NCBI RefSeq assembly: GCF_002234675.1
Contig: NC_019876.2
Coordinates: 13,948,829 to 14,012,828, forward strand
Length of the DNA: 64,000 nt
Direction of reading: 5' to 3'
From: Oryzias latipes
Taxonomy: Eukaryota; Chordata; Actinopteri; Beloniformes; Adrianichthyidae
How positions within the stretch are numbered: position 1 is the stretch's first letter; every line of letters begins with the position of its first letter. The notes below the pieces were generated by a model. The model searched no databases, was not told the DNA's origin, and worked only from the letters and a program-made list of their open reading frames with translations. Shown here piece after piece: positions 1 through 15,000 of this stretch. The translations under genes were made by a program, and so were the position numbers.

Positions 1-3000
1 TAGCTTCATCTGCCACATCAACCACTGCTGCTATGACGACGTTGAAACCATTAGAAAGATCAACTGCAACATTGAACCAAACAACAAACGAAGTCATTTC
101 TGCAACAACAGCTGAAACTACTTTAGTCACAGCAACAGCAGAGATCACAACACCTAATACACCAACAAGCACAGCTTCAGTAGCTTCATCTGCCACATCA
201 ACCACTGCTGCCATGACGACGTTGAAACCTATAGAAAAAACTATTGCAACATTGAACCAAACAACAAACAAAGTCATTTCTGCAACAACAGCTGAAACCA
301 CTTTAGTCACAGCAAAAGCAGAGATCACAACACCTAATACCCCAACAAGCACAGCTTCAGTAGCTTCATCTGCTACTTCAACCACTGCTGCAATGACAAA
401 GTTAAAACCTATAGAAAGAACTATTGCAACATTGAACCAAACAACAAACGAAGTCCTTTCTGCAACAACAGCTGAAACTACTTTAGTCACAGCAACAGCA
501 GAGATCACAACAACTAATACAACAACAAGCACAGCTTCAGTAGCTTCATCTGGCACATCCACCACTGCTGCTATGACGACGTTAAAACCTATAGAAAACA
601 CTACTGAAACATTGAACCAAACAACAGTTTCTTTCACTTCTGCAAACACAGCTGAAACGTCCTCAAACTCACCAACAACAGAGGTCACAACACCTAATAC
701 ACCAACAAGCACAGTTTCAGTAGCTTCATCTGCTTCTTCAACCACTGCTGCTATGACGACATTAAAACCTATAGAAAGAACAACTGCAACATTGAACCAA
801 ACAACAGTTGCTTTCACTTCTGCAAACACAGCTGAAACGTCCTCAAACTCACCAACAACAGAGATCACAACACCTAATACACCAACAAGCACAGCTTCAG
901 TAGCTTCATCTGCCACATCAACCACTGCTGCATTGACGACGTTAAAACCTATAAAAACAACTACTGCAACATTGAAAAGAACAGCAGTTGTTTTAACTTC
1001 AGCAACAACAATGGAAACTTCTATCGTCACAGCAACAGCAGAGATCACAACACCTAATACACCAACAAGCACAGCTTCATTATCTTCATCTGGCACATCA
1101 ACCACTGCTGCTATGACGACGTTAAAACCTATAGAAAGAAAAACTGCAACATTGAACCAAACAACAAACGAAGTCATTTCTGCAACAACAGCTGAAACTA
1201 CTTTAGTCACAGCAACAGCAGAGATCACAACACCTAATACAACAACAAGCAAAGCTTCAGTAACTTCATCTGCCACATCAACCACTGCTGCTCTCACATT
1301 AAAACCTACAGAAAGAACTATTGCAACATTGAACCAAACAACAGTTTCTTTCACTTCTGCACGTACAGCTGAAACGTCCTCAAACTCACCAACAACAGAG
1401 ATCACAACACCTAATACACCAACAAGCACAGCTTCAGTAGCTTCATCTGCCACATCAACCACTGCTGCCATGACGACGTTGAAACCTATAGAAAGAACTA
1501 TTGCAACATTGAACCAAACAACAAACAAAGACATTTCTGCAACAACAGCTGAAACTACTTTAGTCACAGAAAAAGCAGAGATCACAACACCTAATACACC
1601 AACAAGCACAGCTTCAGTAGCTTCATCTGCTACTTCAACCACTGCTGCAATAACGATGTTAAAACCTATAGAAAGATCAACTGCAACATTGAACCAAACA
1701 ACAAACGAAGTCATTTCTGCAACAACAGCTGAAACTACTTTAGTCACAGCAACAGCAGAGATCACAACACCTAATACACCAACAAGCACATCTTCATTAG
1801 CTTCATCTGGCACATCAACCACTGCTGCTATGACAACGTTAAAACCTATAGAAAGAACAACTGCAACATTGAACCAAACAACAGTTGCTTTCACTTCTGC
1901 AAACACAGCTGAAACGTCCTCAAACTCACCAACAACAGAGATCACAACAACTAATACACCAACAAGCACAGCTTCAGTAGCTTCATCTGCTTCTTCAACC
2001 ACTGCTGCTATGACGACGTCGAAACCTATAGAAAGATCAACTGCAACATTGAACCAAACAACAAACGAAGTCATTTCTGCAACAACAGCTGAAACTACTT
2101 TAGTCACAGAAACAGCAGAGATCACAACAACTAATACACCAACAAGCACAGCTTCATTGGCTTCATCTGCTTCTTCAACCACTGCTGCTCTCACATTAAA
2201 ACCTATAGAAACAACCATTGCAAAATTTAACCAAACAACAAACAAAGTCATTTCTGAAACAACTGCTGAAACTACTTTAGTCACAGCAACAGCAGAGATC
2301 ACAACAACTAATGCACCAACAAGCTCAGCATCATTAACTTCATCTGCCACATCAACCACTGCTGCATTGACGACGTTAAAACCTATAGAAACAACTACTG
2401 CAACATTGAAAAGAACAGCAGTTGCTTTCACTTCAGCAACAACAGTGGAAACTTCTATCGTCACAGCAACCGCAGAGATCACAACACCAAATACACCAAC
2501 AAGCACAGCTTCAGTAGCTTCATCTGCCACATCAACCACTGCTGCTATGACGACGTTGAAACCTATAGAAAGATCAACTGCAACATTGAACCAAACAACA
2601 AACGAAGTCATTTCTGCAACAACAGCTGAAACCACTTTAGTCACAGCAAAAGCAGAGATCACAACACATAATACCCCAACAAGCACAGCTTCAGTAGCTT
2701 CATCTGCTACTTCAACCACTGCTGCAATGACAACGTTAAAACCTATAGAAAGAACTATTGCAACATTGAACCAAACAACAAACGAAGTCCTTTCTGCAAC
2801 AACAGCTGAAAGTACTTTAGTCACAGCAAAAGCAGAGATCACAACACCTAATACCCCAACAAGCACAGCTTCAGTAACTTCATCTGCCACATCAACCACT
2901 TCTGCTCTCACATTAAAACCTACAGAAAGAACTATTGCAACATTGAACCAAACAACAGTTTCTTTCACTTCTGCACGTACAGCTGAAACGTCCTCAAACT

Positions 3001-6000
3001 CACCAACAACAGAGATCACAACACCTAATACACCAACAAGCACAGCTTCAGTAGCTTCATCTGCTTCTTCAACCACTGCTGCTATGACGACGTTAAAACC
3101 TATAGAAGGAACAACTGCAACATTGAACCAAACAACAAACGAAGTCATTTCTGCAACAACAGCTGAAACAACTTTAGTCACAGAAACAGCAGAAATCAAA
3201 ACACCTAGTACACCAACAAGCACAGCTTCATTAGCTTCATCTGGAACATCAACCACTGCTGCTATGGCGACGTTGAAACCTATAGAAAGATCAACTGCTA
3301 CATTGAACCAAACAACAAACGAAGTCATTTCGGCAACAACAGCTGAAACTACTTTAGTCACAGCAACAGCAGAGATCACAACACCTAATACACCAACAAG
3401 CACAGCTTCAGTAGCTTCATCTGCCACATCAACCACTGCTGCCATGACGACGTTGAAACCTATAGAAAGAACTATTGCAACATTGAACCAAACAACAAAC
3501 AAAGACATTTCTGCAACAACAGCTGAAACTACTTTAGTCACAGCAAAAGCAGAGATCACAACACCTAATACACCAACAAGCACAGCTTCAGTAGCTTCAT
3601 CTGCTACCTCAACCACTGCTGCAATGACGACGTTAAAACCTATAGAAAGAACAACTGCAACATTGAACCAAACAAGAAACGAAGTCATTTCTGCAACAAC
3701 AGCTGAAACTACTTTAGTCACAGCAACAGCAAAGATCACAACACCTAATACACCAACAAGCTCAGCGTCATTAACTTCATCTGCCACATCAACCACTGCT
3801 GCATTGACGACGTTAAAACATATAGAAAGAACAACTGCAACATTGAAAAGAACAGCAGTTGCTTTCACTTCAGCAACAACAATGGAAATTTCTATCGTCA
3901 CAGCAACCGCAGAGAGCACAACACCAAATACACCAACAAGCACAGCTTCATTATCTTCATCTGCCACATCAACCACTGCTTCTATGACGACGTTGAAACC
4001 TATAGAAAGAACAACTGCAACATTGAACCAAACAACAAACGAAGTCATTTCTGCAACAACAGCTGAAACTAGTTTAGTCACAGAAACAGCAGAGATCACA
4101 ACACCTAATACACCAACAAGCACAGCTTCAGTAGCTTCATCTGCTACTTCAACCACTGCTGCTATGACGACGTTGAAACCTATAGAAAGATCAACTGCAA
4201 CATTGAACCAAACAACAAACGAAGTCATTTCTGCAACAACAGCTGAAACTACTTTAGTCACAGCAACCGCAGAGATCACAAAACCTAATACACCAACAAG
4301 CACAGCTTCAGTAGCTTCATCTGCCACATCAACCACTGGTACCATGACGACGTTGAAACCTATAGAAAGAACTATTGCAACATTGAACCAAACAACAAAC
4401 AAAGTCATTTCTGCAACAACAGCTGAAACCACTTTAGTCACAGCAACAGCAGAGATCACAGCACCTAATACACCAACAAGCACAGCTTCAGTAGCTTCAT
4501 CTGCTACTTCAACCACTTCTGCAGTGATGACGTTAAAACCTATAGAAAGATCAACTGCAACATTGAACCAAACAACGGTTTCTTTCACTTCTGCAAACAC
4601 AGCTGAAACGTCCTCAAACTCACCAACAACAGAGATCACAACACCTAATACACCAACAAGCACAGCTTCATTATCTTCATCTGCCACATCAACCACTGCT
4701 GCCATGACGACGTTGAAACCTATAGAAAGAACTATTGCAACATTGAACCAAACAACAAACAAAGTCATTTCTGCAGCAACAGCTGAAACTACTTTAGTCA
4801 CAGCAACAGCAGAGATCACAACACCTAATACACCAACAAGCTCAGCATCATTAACTTCATCTGCCACATCAACCACTGCTGCATTGACGACGTTAAAACC
4901 TATAGAAACAACTACTGGAACATTGAAAAGAAAAGCAGTTGCTTTCACTTCAGCAACAACAATGGAAATTTCTATCGTCACAGCAACCGCAGAGATCACA
5001 ACACCAAATACACCAACAAGCACAGCTTCATTATCTTCATCTGCCACATCAACCACTGCTGCTATGACGACGTTGAAACCTATAGAAAGAACAACTGCAA
5101 CATTGAACCAAACAACAAACGAAGTCATTTCTGCAACAACAGCTGAAACAACTTTAGTCACAGAAACAGCAGAGATCACAACACCTAATACACCAACAAG
5201 CACAGCTTCAGTAGCTTCATCTGCTACTTCAACCACTGCTGCTATGACGACGTTGAAACCTATAGAAAGAACAACTGCAACATTGAACCAAACAACAAAC
5301 GAAGTCATTTCTGCAACAACAGCTGAAACTACTATAGTCACAAAAACGGCGGAGATCACAACACCTAATACACCAACAAGCACAGCTTCAGTAGCTTCAT
5401 CTGGAACATCAACCACTGCTGCCATGACGACGTTAAAACCTATAGAAAGAACAACTGCAACATTGAACCAAACAACAAACGAAGTCATTTCTGCAACAAC
5501 AGCTGAAACTACTTTAGTCACAGCAACCGCAGAGATCACAACACCTAATACACCAACAAGCACAGCTTCAGTAGTTTCATCTGCTACTTCAACCACTGCT
5601 GCAATGACGACGTTAAAACCTATAGAAAGAACAACTGCAACATTGAACCAAACAACAGTTGCTTTCACATCTGCAAACACAGCTGAAACGTCCTCAAACT
5701 CACCAAAAACAGAGATCACAACACCTAATACACCAACAAGCACAGCTTCAGTAGCTTCATCTGCCACATTAACCACTGCTGCCATGACGACGTTGAAACC
5801 TATAGAAAGATCAACTGCAACATTGAACCAAACAACAGTTGCCTTCACTAATGCAAACACAGCTGAAACGTCCTCAAACTCACCAACAACAGAGATCACA
5901 ACACCTAATACACCAACAAGCACAGCTTCATTAACTTCATCTGCCACATCAACCACTGCTGCAATGACGACGTTAAAACCTATAGAAAGAACAACTGCAA

Positions 6001-9000
6001 CATTGAACCAAACAACAGTTGCCTTCACTAATGCAAACACAGCTGAAACGTCCTCAAACTCACCAACAACAGAGATCACAACACCTACACCGAGAGGCAC
6101 AGCTTCAGTAGCTTCATCTGCTTCTTCAACCACTGCTGCTATGACGACGGTAAAACCTATAGAAAGAACAACTGCAACATTGAACCAAACAACAAACGAA
6201 GTAATTTCTGCAACAACAGCTGAAACTACGTTAGTCACAGCAACAGCAGAGATCACAGCACCTAATACACCAACAAGCACAGCTTTAGTAGCTTCATCTG
6301 CTAATTCAACCACTGCTGCAATGAAAACGTTAAAACCTATAGAAAGAACAACTGCAACATTAAACCAAACAACAAACGAAGTCATTTCTGCAACAACAGC
6401 TGAAACTACTTTAGTCACAGAAACAGCAGAGATCACAACACCTAATACACCAACAAGCACAGCTTCAGTAGCTTCATCTGCCACATTAACCACTGCTGCT
6501 ATGACGACGTTGAAACCTATAGAAAGATCAACTGCAACATTGAACAAAACAACAAACGAAGTCATTTCTGCAACAACAGCTGAAACAACTTTAGTCACAG
6601 CAACAGCAGAGATCACAGCACCTAATACACCAACAAGCACAGCTTCAGTAGCTTCATCTGCCACATCAAACACTGCTGCTCTCACATTAAAACCTACAGA
6701 AAGAACTATTGCAAAATTGAACCAAACAACAAACAAAGTCGTTTCTGCAACAACAGCTGAAACTACTTTAGTCACAGCAACCGCAGAGATCACAACACCT
6801 AATACACCAACAAGCACAGCTTCAGTAGCTTCATCTGCCACATCAACCACTGCTGCCATGACGACGTTGAAACCTATAGAAAGAACTATTGCAACATTGA
6901 ACCAAACAACAAACAAAGTCATTTCTGCAACAACAGCTGAAACAACTTTAGTCACAGCAACAGCAGAGATCACAGCACCTAATACACCAACAAGCACAGC
7001 TTCATTAGCTTCATCTGCTTCTTCAACCACTGCTGCTCTCACATTAAAACCTATAGAAACAACTATTGCAACATTAAACCAAACAACAAACAAAGTAATT
7101 TCTGCAACAACAGCTGAAACTACTTTAGTCACAGCAACAGCAGAGATCACAACACCTAATACACCAACAAGCACAGCTTCATTAGCTTCATCTGCTTCTT
7201 CAACCACTGCTGCTATGACGACGTTAAAACCTATAGAAAGAACAACTGCAACATTGAACCAAACAACAAACGAAGTAATTTCTGCAACAACAGCTGAAAC
7301 TACTTTAGTCACAGCAACAGCAGAGATCACAGCACCTAATACACCAACAAGCACAGCTTCAGTAGCTTCATCTGCTAATTCAACCACTGCTGCAATGACG
7401 ACATTAAAACCTATAGAAAGAACAACTGCAACATTGAACCAAACAACAGTTGCTTTCACTTCTGCAAACACAGCTGAAACGTCCTCAAACTCACCAACAG
7501 CAGAGATCAAAGCACCTAATACACCAACAAGCACAGCTTCATTAGCTTCATCTGCTTCTTCAACCACTGCTGCTCTCACATTAAAACCTATAGAAACAAC
7601 TATTGCAACATTTAACCAAACAACAAACAAAGTAATTTCTGCAACAACAGCTGAAACTACTTTAGTCACAGCAACAGCAGAGATCACAACACCTAATACA
7701 CCAACAAGCACAGCTTCAGTAGCTTCATCTGCCACATTAACCACTGCTGCTATGACGACGTTGAAACCTATAGAAAGATCAACTGCAACATTGAACAAAA
7801 CAACAAACGAAGTCATTTCTGCAACAACAGCTGAAACTACTTTAGTCACAGCAACAGCAGAGATCACAACACCTAATACACCAACAAGCACAGCTTCATT
7901 AACTTCATCTGCCACATCAACCACTGCTGCAATGACGACATTAAAACCTATAGAAAGAACAACTGCAACATTGAACCAAACAACAAACAAAGTCATTTCT
8001 ACAACAGCAGCTGAAACTACTTTAGTCACAGCAACAGCAGAGATCACAACACCTAATACACCAACAAGCACATTTTCAGTAGCTTCATCTGCCACATCAA
8101 CCACTGCTGCCATGACGACGTTGAAACCTATAGAAAGAACTATTGCAACATTGAACCAAACAACAAACAAAGTCATTTCTGCAACAACAGCTGAAACTAC
8201 TTTAGTCACAGCAAAAGCAGAGATCACTACACCTAATACACCAACAAGCACAGCTTCAGTAGCTTCATCTGCTACTTCAACCACTGCTGCAATGACGAGG
8301 TTAAAACCTATAGAAAGAACAACTGCAACATTGAACCAAACAACAAACGAAGTCATTTCTGCAACAACAGCTGAAACTACTTTAGTCACAGCAACAGCAG
8401 AGATCACAACAACTAATACACCAACAAGCACAGCTTCAGTAGCTTCATCTGTTACTTCAACCACTGCTGCTATGACGACGTTAAACCCTATAGAAAGAAC
8501 AACTGCAACATTGAACCAAACAACAAACAAAGTAATTTCTGCAACAACAGCTGAAACTACTTTAGTCACAGCAACAGCAGAGATCACAACACCTAATACA
8601 CCAACAAGCACAGCTTCAGTAGCTTCATCTGCCACATCAACCACTGCTGCCATGACGACGTTGAAACCTATAGAAAGAACTATTGCAACATTGAACCAAA
8701 CAACAAACAAAGTCATTTCTGCAACAACAGCTGAAACAACTTTAGTCACAGAAACAGCAGAGATCACAACACCTAATACACCAACAAGCACAGCTTCAGT
8801 AGCTTCATCTGCCACATCAACCACTGCTGCTATGACGACGTTGAAACCTATAGAAAGATCAACTGCAACATTGAACCAAACAACAAACGAAGTAATTTCT
8901 GCAACAACAGCTGAAACTACTATAGTCACAAAAACAGCAGAGATCACAACACCTAATACACCAACAAGCACAGCTTCAGAAGCTTCATCTGCTTCTTCAA

Positions 9001-12000
9001 CCACTGCTGCTATGACGACGTTGAAGCCTATAGAAAGATCAACTGCAACATTGAACCAAACAAGAAACGAAGTCATTTCTGCAACAACAGCTGAAACTAC
9101 TTTAGTCACAGCAACAGCAGAGATCACAACACCTAATACACCAACAAGCACAGCTTCATTAACTTCATCTGCCACATCAACCACTGCTGCAATGACGACG
9201 TTAAAACCTATAGAAAGAACAACTGCAACATTGAACCAAACAACAAACAAAGTCATTTCTGCAACAGCAGCTGAAACTACTTTAGTCACAGCAACAGCAG
9301 AGATCACAACACCTAATACACCAACAAGCACAGCTTCAGTAGCTTCATCTGCCACATCAACCACTGCTGCCATGACGACGTTGAAACCTATAGAAAGAAC
9401 TATTGCAACATTGAACCAAACAACAAACAAAGTCATTTCTGCAACAACAGCTGAAACAACTTTAGTCACAGAAACAGCAGAGATCACAACACCTAATACA
9501 CCAACAAGCACAGCTTCAGTAGCTTCATCTGCCACATCAACCACTGCTGCTATGACGACGTTGAAACCTATAGAAAGATCAACTGCAACATTGAACCAAA
9601 CAACAAACGAAGTAATTTCTGCAACAACAGCTGAAACTACTATAGTCACAAAAACAGCAGAGATCACAACACCTAATACACCAACAAGCACAGCTTCAGT
9701 AGCTTCATCTGCTTCTTCAACCACTGCTGCCATGACGACGTTGAAACCTATAGAAAGAACAACTGCAACATTGAACCAAACAACAAACAAAGTAATTTCT
9801 GCAACAACAGCTGAAACTACTATAGTCACAAAAACAGCAGAGATCACAACGCCTAATACACTAACAAGCACAGCTTCAGTAGCTTCATCTGCCACATCAA
9901 CCACTGCTGCCATGACGACGTTAAAACCTATAGAAAGAACAACTGCAACATTGAACCAAACAACAAACAAAGTCATTTCTGCAACAACAGCTGAAACTAC
10001 TTTAGTCACAGCAACAGCAGAGATCACAGCACCTAATACACCAACAAGCACAGTTTCAGTAGCTTCATCTGCTACTTCAACCACTGCTGCAATGACAACG
10101 TTAAAACCTATAGAAAGAACAACTGCAACATTGAACCAAACAACAGCTTCTTTCACTTCTGCACGTACAGCTGAAACGTCCTCAAACTCACCAAAAACAG
10201 AGATCACAAAACCTAATACACCAACAAGCACAGCTTCAGTAGCTTCATCTGCTTCTTCAACCACTGCTGATATGACGACGTTAAAACCTATAGAAAGATC
10301 AACTGCAACATTGAACCAAACAAGAAACGAAGTCATTTCTGCAACAACAGCTGAAACTACTTTAGTCACAGCAACAGCAGAGATCACAACACCTAATACA
10401 CCAACAAGCACAGCTTCATTAACTTCATCTGCCACATCAACCACTGCTGCAATGACGACGTTAAAACCTATAGAAAGAACAACTGCAACATTGAACCAAA
10501 CAACAAACAAAGTCATTTCTGCAACAGCAGCTGAAACTACTTTAGTCACAGCAACAGCAGAGATCACAACACCTAATACACCAACAAGCACAGCTTCAGT
10601 AGCTTCATCTGCCACATCAACCACTGCTGCCATGACGACGTTGAAACCTATAGAAAGAACTATTGCAACATTGAACCAAACAACAAACAAAGTCATTTCT
10701 GCAACAACAGCTGAAACAACTTTAGTCACAGAAACAGCAGAGATCACAACACCTAATACACCAACAAGCACAGCTTCAGTAGCTTCATCTGCCACATCAA
10801 CCACTGCTGCTATGACGACGTTAAAACCTATAGAAAGATCAACTGCAACATTGAACCAAACAAGAAACGAAGTCATTTCTGCAACAACAGCTGAAACTAC
10901 TTTAGTCACAGCAACAGCAGAGATCACAACACCTAATACACCAACAAGCACAGCTTCATTAACTTCATCTGCCACATCAACCACTGCTGCAATGACGACG
11001 TTAAAACCTATAGAAAGAACAACTGCAACATTGAACCAAACAACAAACAAAGTCATTTCTGCAACAGCAGCTGAAACTACTTTAGTCACAGCAACAGCAG
11101 AGATCACAACACCTAATACACCAACAAGCACAGCTTCAGTAGCTTCATCTGCCACATCAACCACTGCTGCCATGACGACGTTGAAACCTATAGAAAGAAC
11201 TATTGCAACATTGAACCAAACAACAAACAAAGTCATTTCTGCAACAACAGCTGAAACAACTTTAGTCACAGAAACAGCAGAGATCACAACACCTAATACA
11301 CCAACAAGCACAGCTTCAGTAGCTTCATCTGCTTCTTCAACCACTGCTGCCATGACGACGTTGAAACCTATAGAAAGAACAACTGCAACATTGAACCAAA
11401 CAACAAACAAAGTAATTTCTGCAACAACAGCTGAAACTACTATAGTCACAAAAACAGCAGAGATCACAACGCCTAATACACCAACAAGCACAGCTTCAGT
11501 AGCTTCATCTGCCACATCAACCACTGCTGCCATGACGACGTTAAAACCTATAGAAAGAACAACTGCAACATTGAACCAAACAACAAACAAAGTAATTTCT
11601 GCAACAACAGCTGAAACTACTTTAGTCACAGCAACAGCAGAGATCACAGCACCTAATACACCAACAAGCACAGTTTCAGTAGCTTCATCTGCTACTTCAA
11701 CCACTGCTGCAATGACAACGTTAAAACCTATAGAAAGAACAACTGCAACATTGAACCAAACAACAGTTTCTTTCACTTCTGCACGTACAGCTGAAACGTC
11801 CTCAAACTCACCAAAAACAGAGATCACAACACCTAATACACCAACAAGCACAGCTTCATTAGCTTCATCTGCTTCTTCAACCACTGCTGCTATGACGACG
11901 TTAAAACCTATAGAAAGAACAACTGCAACATTGAACCAAACAACAAACGAAGTAATTTCTGCAACAACAGCTGAAACTACTTTAGTGACAGCAACAGCAG

Positions 12001-15000
12001 AGATCACAGCACCTAATACACCAACAAGCACAGCTTCAGTAGCTTCATCTGCTAATTCAACCACTGCTGCAATGACGACATTAAAACCTATAGAAAGAAC
12101 AACTGCAACATTGAACCAAACAACAGTTGCTTTCACTTCTGCAAACACAGCTGAAACGTCCTCAAACTCACCAACAGCAGAGATCCCAACAACTAATACA
12201 CCAACAAGCACAGCTTCATTATCTTCATCTGGCACATCAACCACTGCTGCTATTACAACGTTAAAACCTATAGAAAGAACAACTGCAACATTGAACCAAA
12301 CAACAAACGAAGTAATTTCTGCAACAACAGCTGAAACTACTTTAGTCACAGCAACAGCAGAGATCACAGCACCTAATACACCAAAAAGCACAGCTTCAGT
12401 AGCTTCATCTGCTAATTCAACCACTGCTGCAATGACGACATTAAAACCTATAGAAAGAACAACTGCAACATTGAACCAAACAACAGTTGCTTTCACTTCT
12501 GCAAACACAGCTGGAACGTCCTCAAACTCACCAACAGCAGAGATCACAACAACTAATACACCAACAAGCACAGCTTCAGTAGCTTCATCTGCTTCTTCAA
12601 CCACTGCTGCTATGACGACGTTAAAACCTATAGAAAGAACAACTGCAACATTGAACCAAACAACAGTTGCTTTCACTTCTGCAAACACAGCTGAAACGTC
12701 CTCAAACTCACCAACAGCAGAGATCCCAACAACTAATACACCAACAAACACAGCTTCATTATCTTCATCTGGCACATCAACCACTGCTGCTATTACAACG
12801 TTGAAACCTATAGAAAGAACAACTGCAACATTGAACCAAACAACAAACAAAGTAATTTCTGCAACAACAGCTGAAACTACTTTAGTCACAGCAACAGCAG
12901 AGATCACTACACCTAATACACCAACAAGCACAGCTTCATTAGCTTCATCTGGCACATCAACCACTGCTGCTATGACAACGTTAAAACCTATAGAAAAAAA
13001 CACTGCAACATTTAACCAAACAACAGTTGCTTTCACTTCTGCAAACACAGCTGGAACGTCCTCAAACTCACCAACAGCAGAGATCACAACAACTAATACA
13101 CCAACAAGCACAGCTTCAGTAGCTTCATCTGCTTCTTCAACCACTGCTGCTATGACGACGTTAAAACCTATAGAAAGAACAACTGCAACATTGAACCAAA
13201 CAACAGTTGCTTTCACTTCTGCAAACACAGCTGAAACGTCCTCAAACTCACCAACAGCAGAGATCACAACAACTAATACACCAACAAGCACAGCTTCATT
13301 ATCTTCATCTGGCACATCAACCACTGCTGCTATTACGACGTTAAAACCTATAGAAAGAACAACTGCAACATTGAACCAAACAACAAACGAAGTAATTTCT
13401 GCAACAACAGCTGAAACTACTTTAGTCACAGCAACAGCAGAGATCACAGCACCTAATACACCAAAAAGCACAGCTTCACTAGCTTCATCTGCTAATTCAA
13501 CCATTGCTGCAATGACGACATTAAAACCTATAGAAAGAACAACTGCAACATTGAACCAAACAACAGTTGCTTTCACTTCTGCAAACACAGCTGAAACGTC
13601 CTCAAACTCACCAACAACAGAGATCACAACACCTAATACACCAACAAGCACAGCTTCAGTAGCTTCATCTGCCACATCAACCACTGCTGCATTGACGACG
13701 TTAAAACCTATAAAAACGACTACTGCAACATTGAAAAGAACAGCAGGTGCTTTCACTTCAGCAACAACAATGGAAACTTCTATCGTCACAGCAACCGCAG
13801 AGATCACAACACCTAATACACCAACAAGCACAGCTTCATTATCTTCATCTGGCACATCAACCACTGCTGCTATGACGACGTTAAAACCTATAGAAGGAAC
13901 AACTGCAACATTGAACCAAACAACAAACGAAGTCATTTCTGCAACAACAGCTGAAACTACTTTAGTCACATCAACAGCAGAGATCACAACACCTAATACA
14001 CCAACAAGCACAGCTTCAGTAGCTTCATCTGCCACATCAACCACTGCTGCTCTCACATTAAAACCTACAGAAAGAACTATTGCAACATTGAACCAAACAA
14101 CAAACAAAGTCATTTCTGCAACAACAGCTGAAACAACTTTAGTCACAGCAACAGCAGAGATCACAACACCTAATACACCAACAAGCACAGCTTCGCTAGC
14201 TTCATCTGCCACATCAACCACTGCTGCTATGACGACGTTAAAACCTATAAAAAGAACAACTGTAACATTGAACCAAACAACAGTTGCTTTCACTTCTGCA
14301 AACACAGCTGAAACGTCCTCAAACTCACCAACAACAGAGATCACAACACCTAATACACCAACAAGCACAGCTTCAGTAGCTTCATCTGCTTCTTCAACCA
14401 CTGCTGCATTGAAGACGTTAAAACCTATGAAAACAACTACTGCAACATTGAAAAGAACAGCAGGTGCTTTCACTTCAGCAACAACAATGGAAACTTCTAT
14501 CGTCACAGCAACCGCAGAGATCACAACACCTAATACACCAACAAGCACAGCTTCATTATCTGCATCTGGCACATCAACCACTGCTGCTATGACGACGTTA
14601 AAACCTATAGAAAGAACAACTGCAACATTGAACCAAACAACAAACGAAGTCATTTCTGCAACAACAGCTGAAACTACTTTAGTCACAGCAACAGCAGAGA
14701 TCACAACAACTAATGCACCAACAAGCTCAGCATCATTAACTTCATCTGCCACATCAACCACTGTTGCTATGACGACGTTAAAACCTATAGAAAGAACAAC
14801 TGCAACATTGAACCAAACAACAAACAAAGTCATTTCTGCAACAACAGCTGAAACTACTTTAGTCACAGCAACAGCAGAGATCACAACACCTAATACACCA
14901 ACAAGCACAGCTTCAGTAGCTTCATCTGTTACTTCAACCACTGCTGCTATGACGACGTTAAAACCTATAGAAAGAACAACTGCAACATTGAACCAAACAA

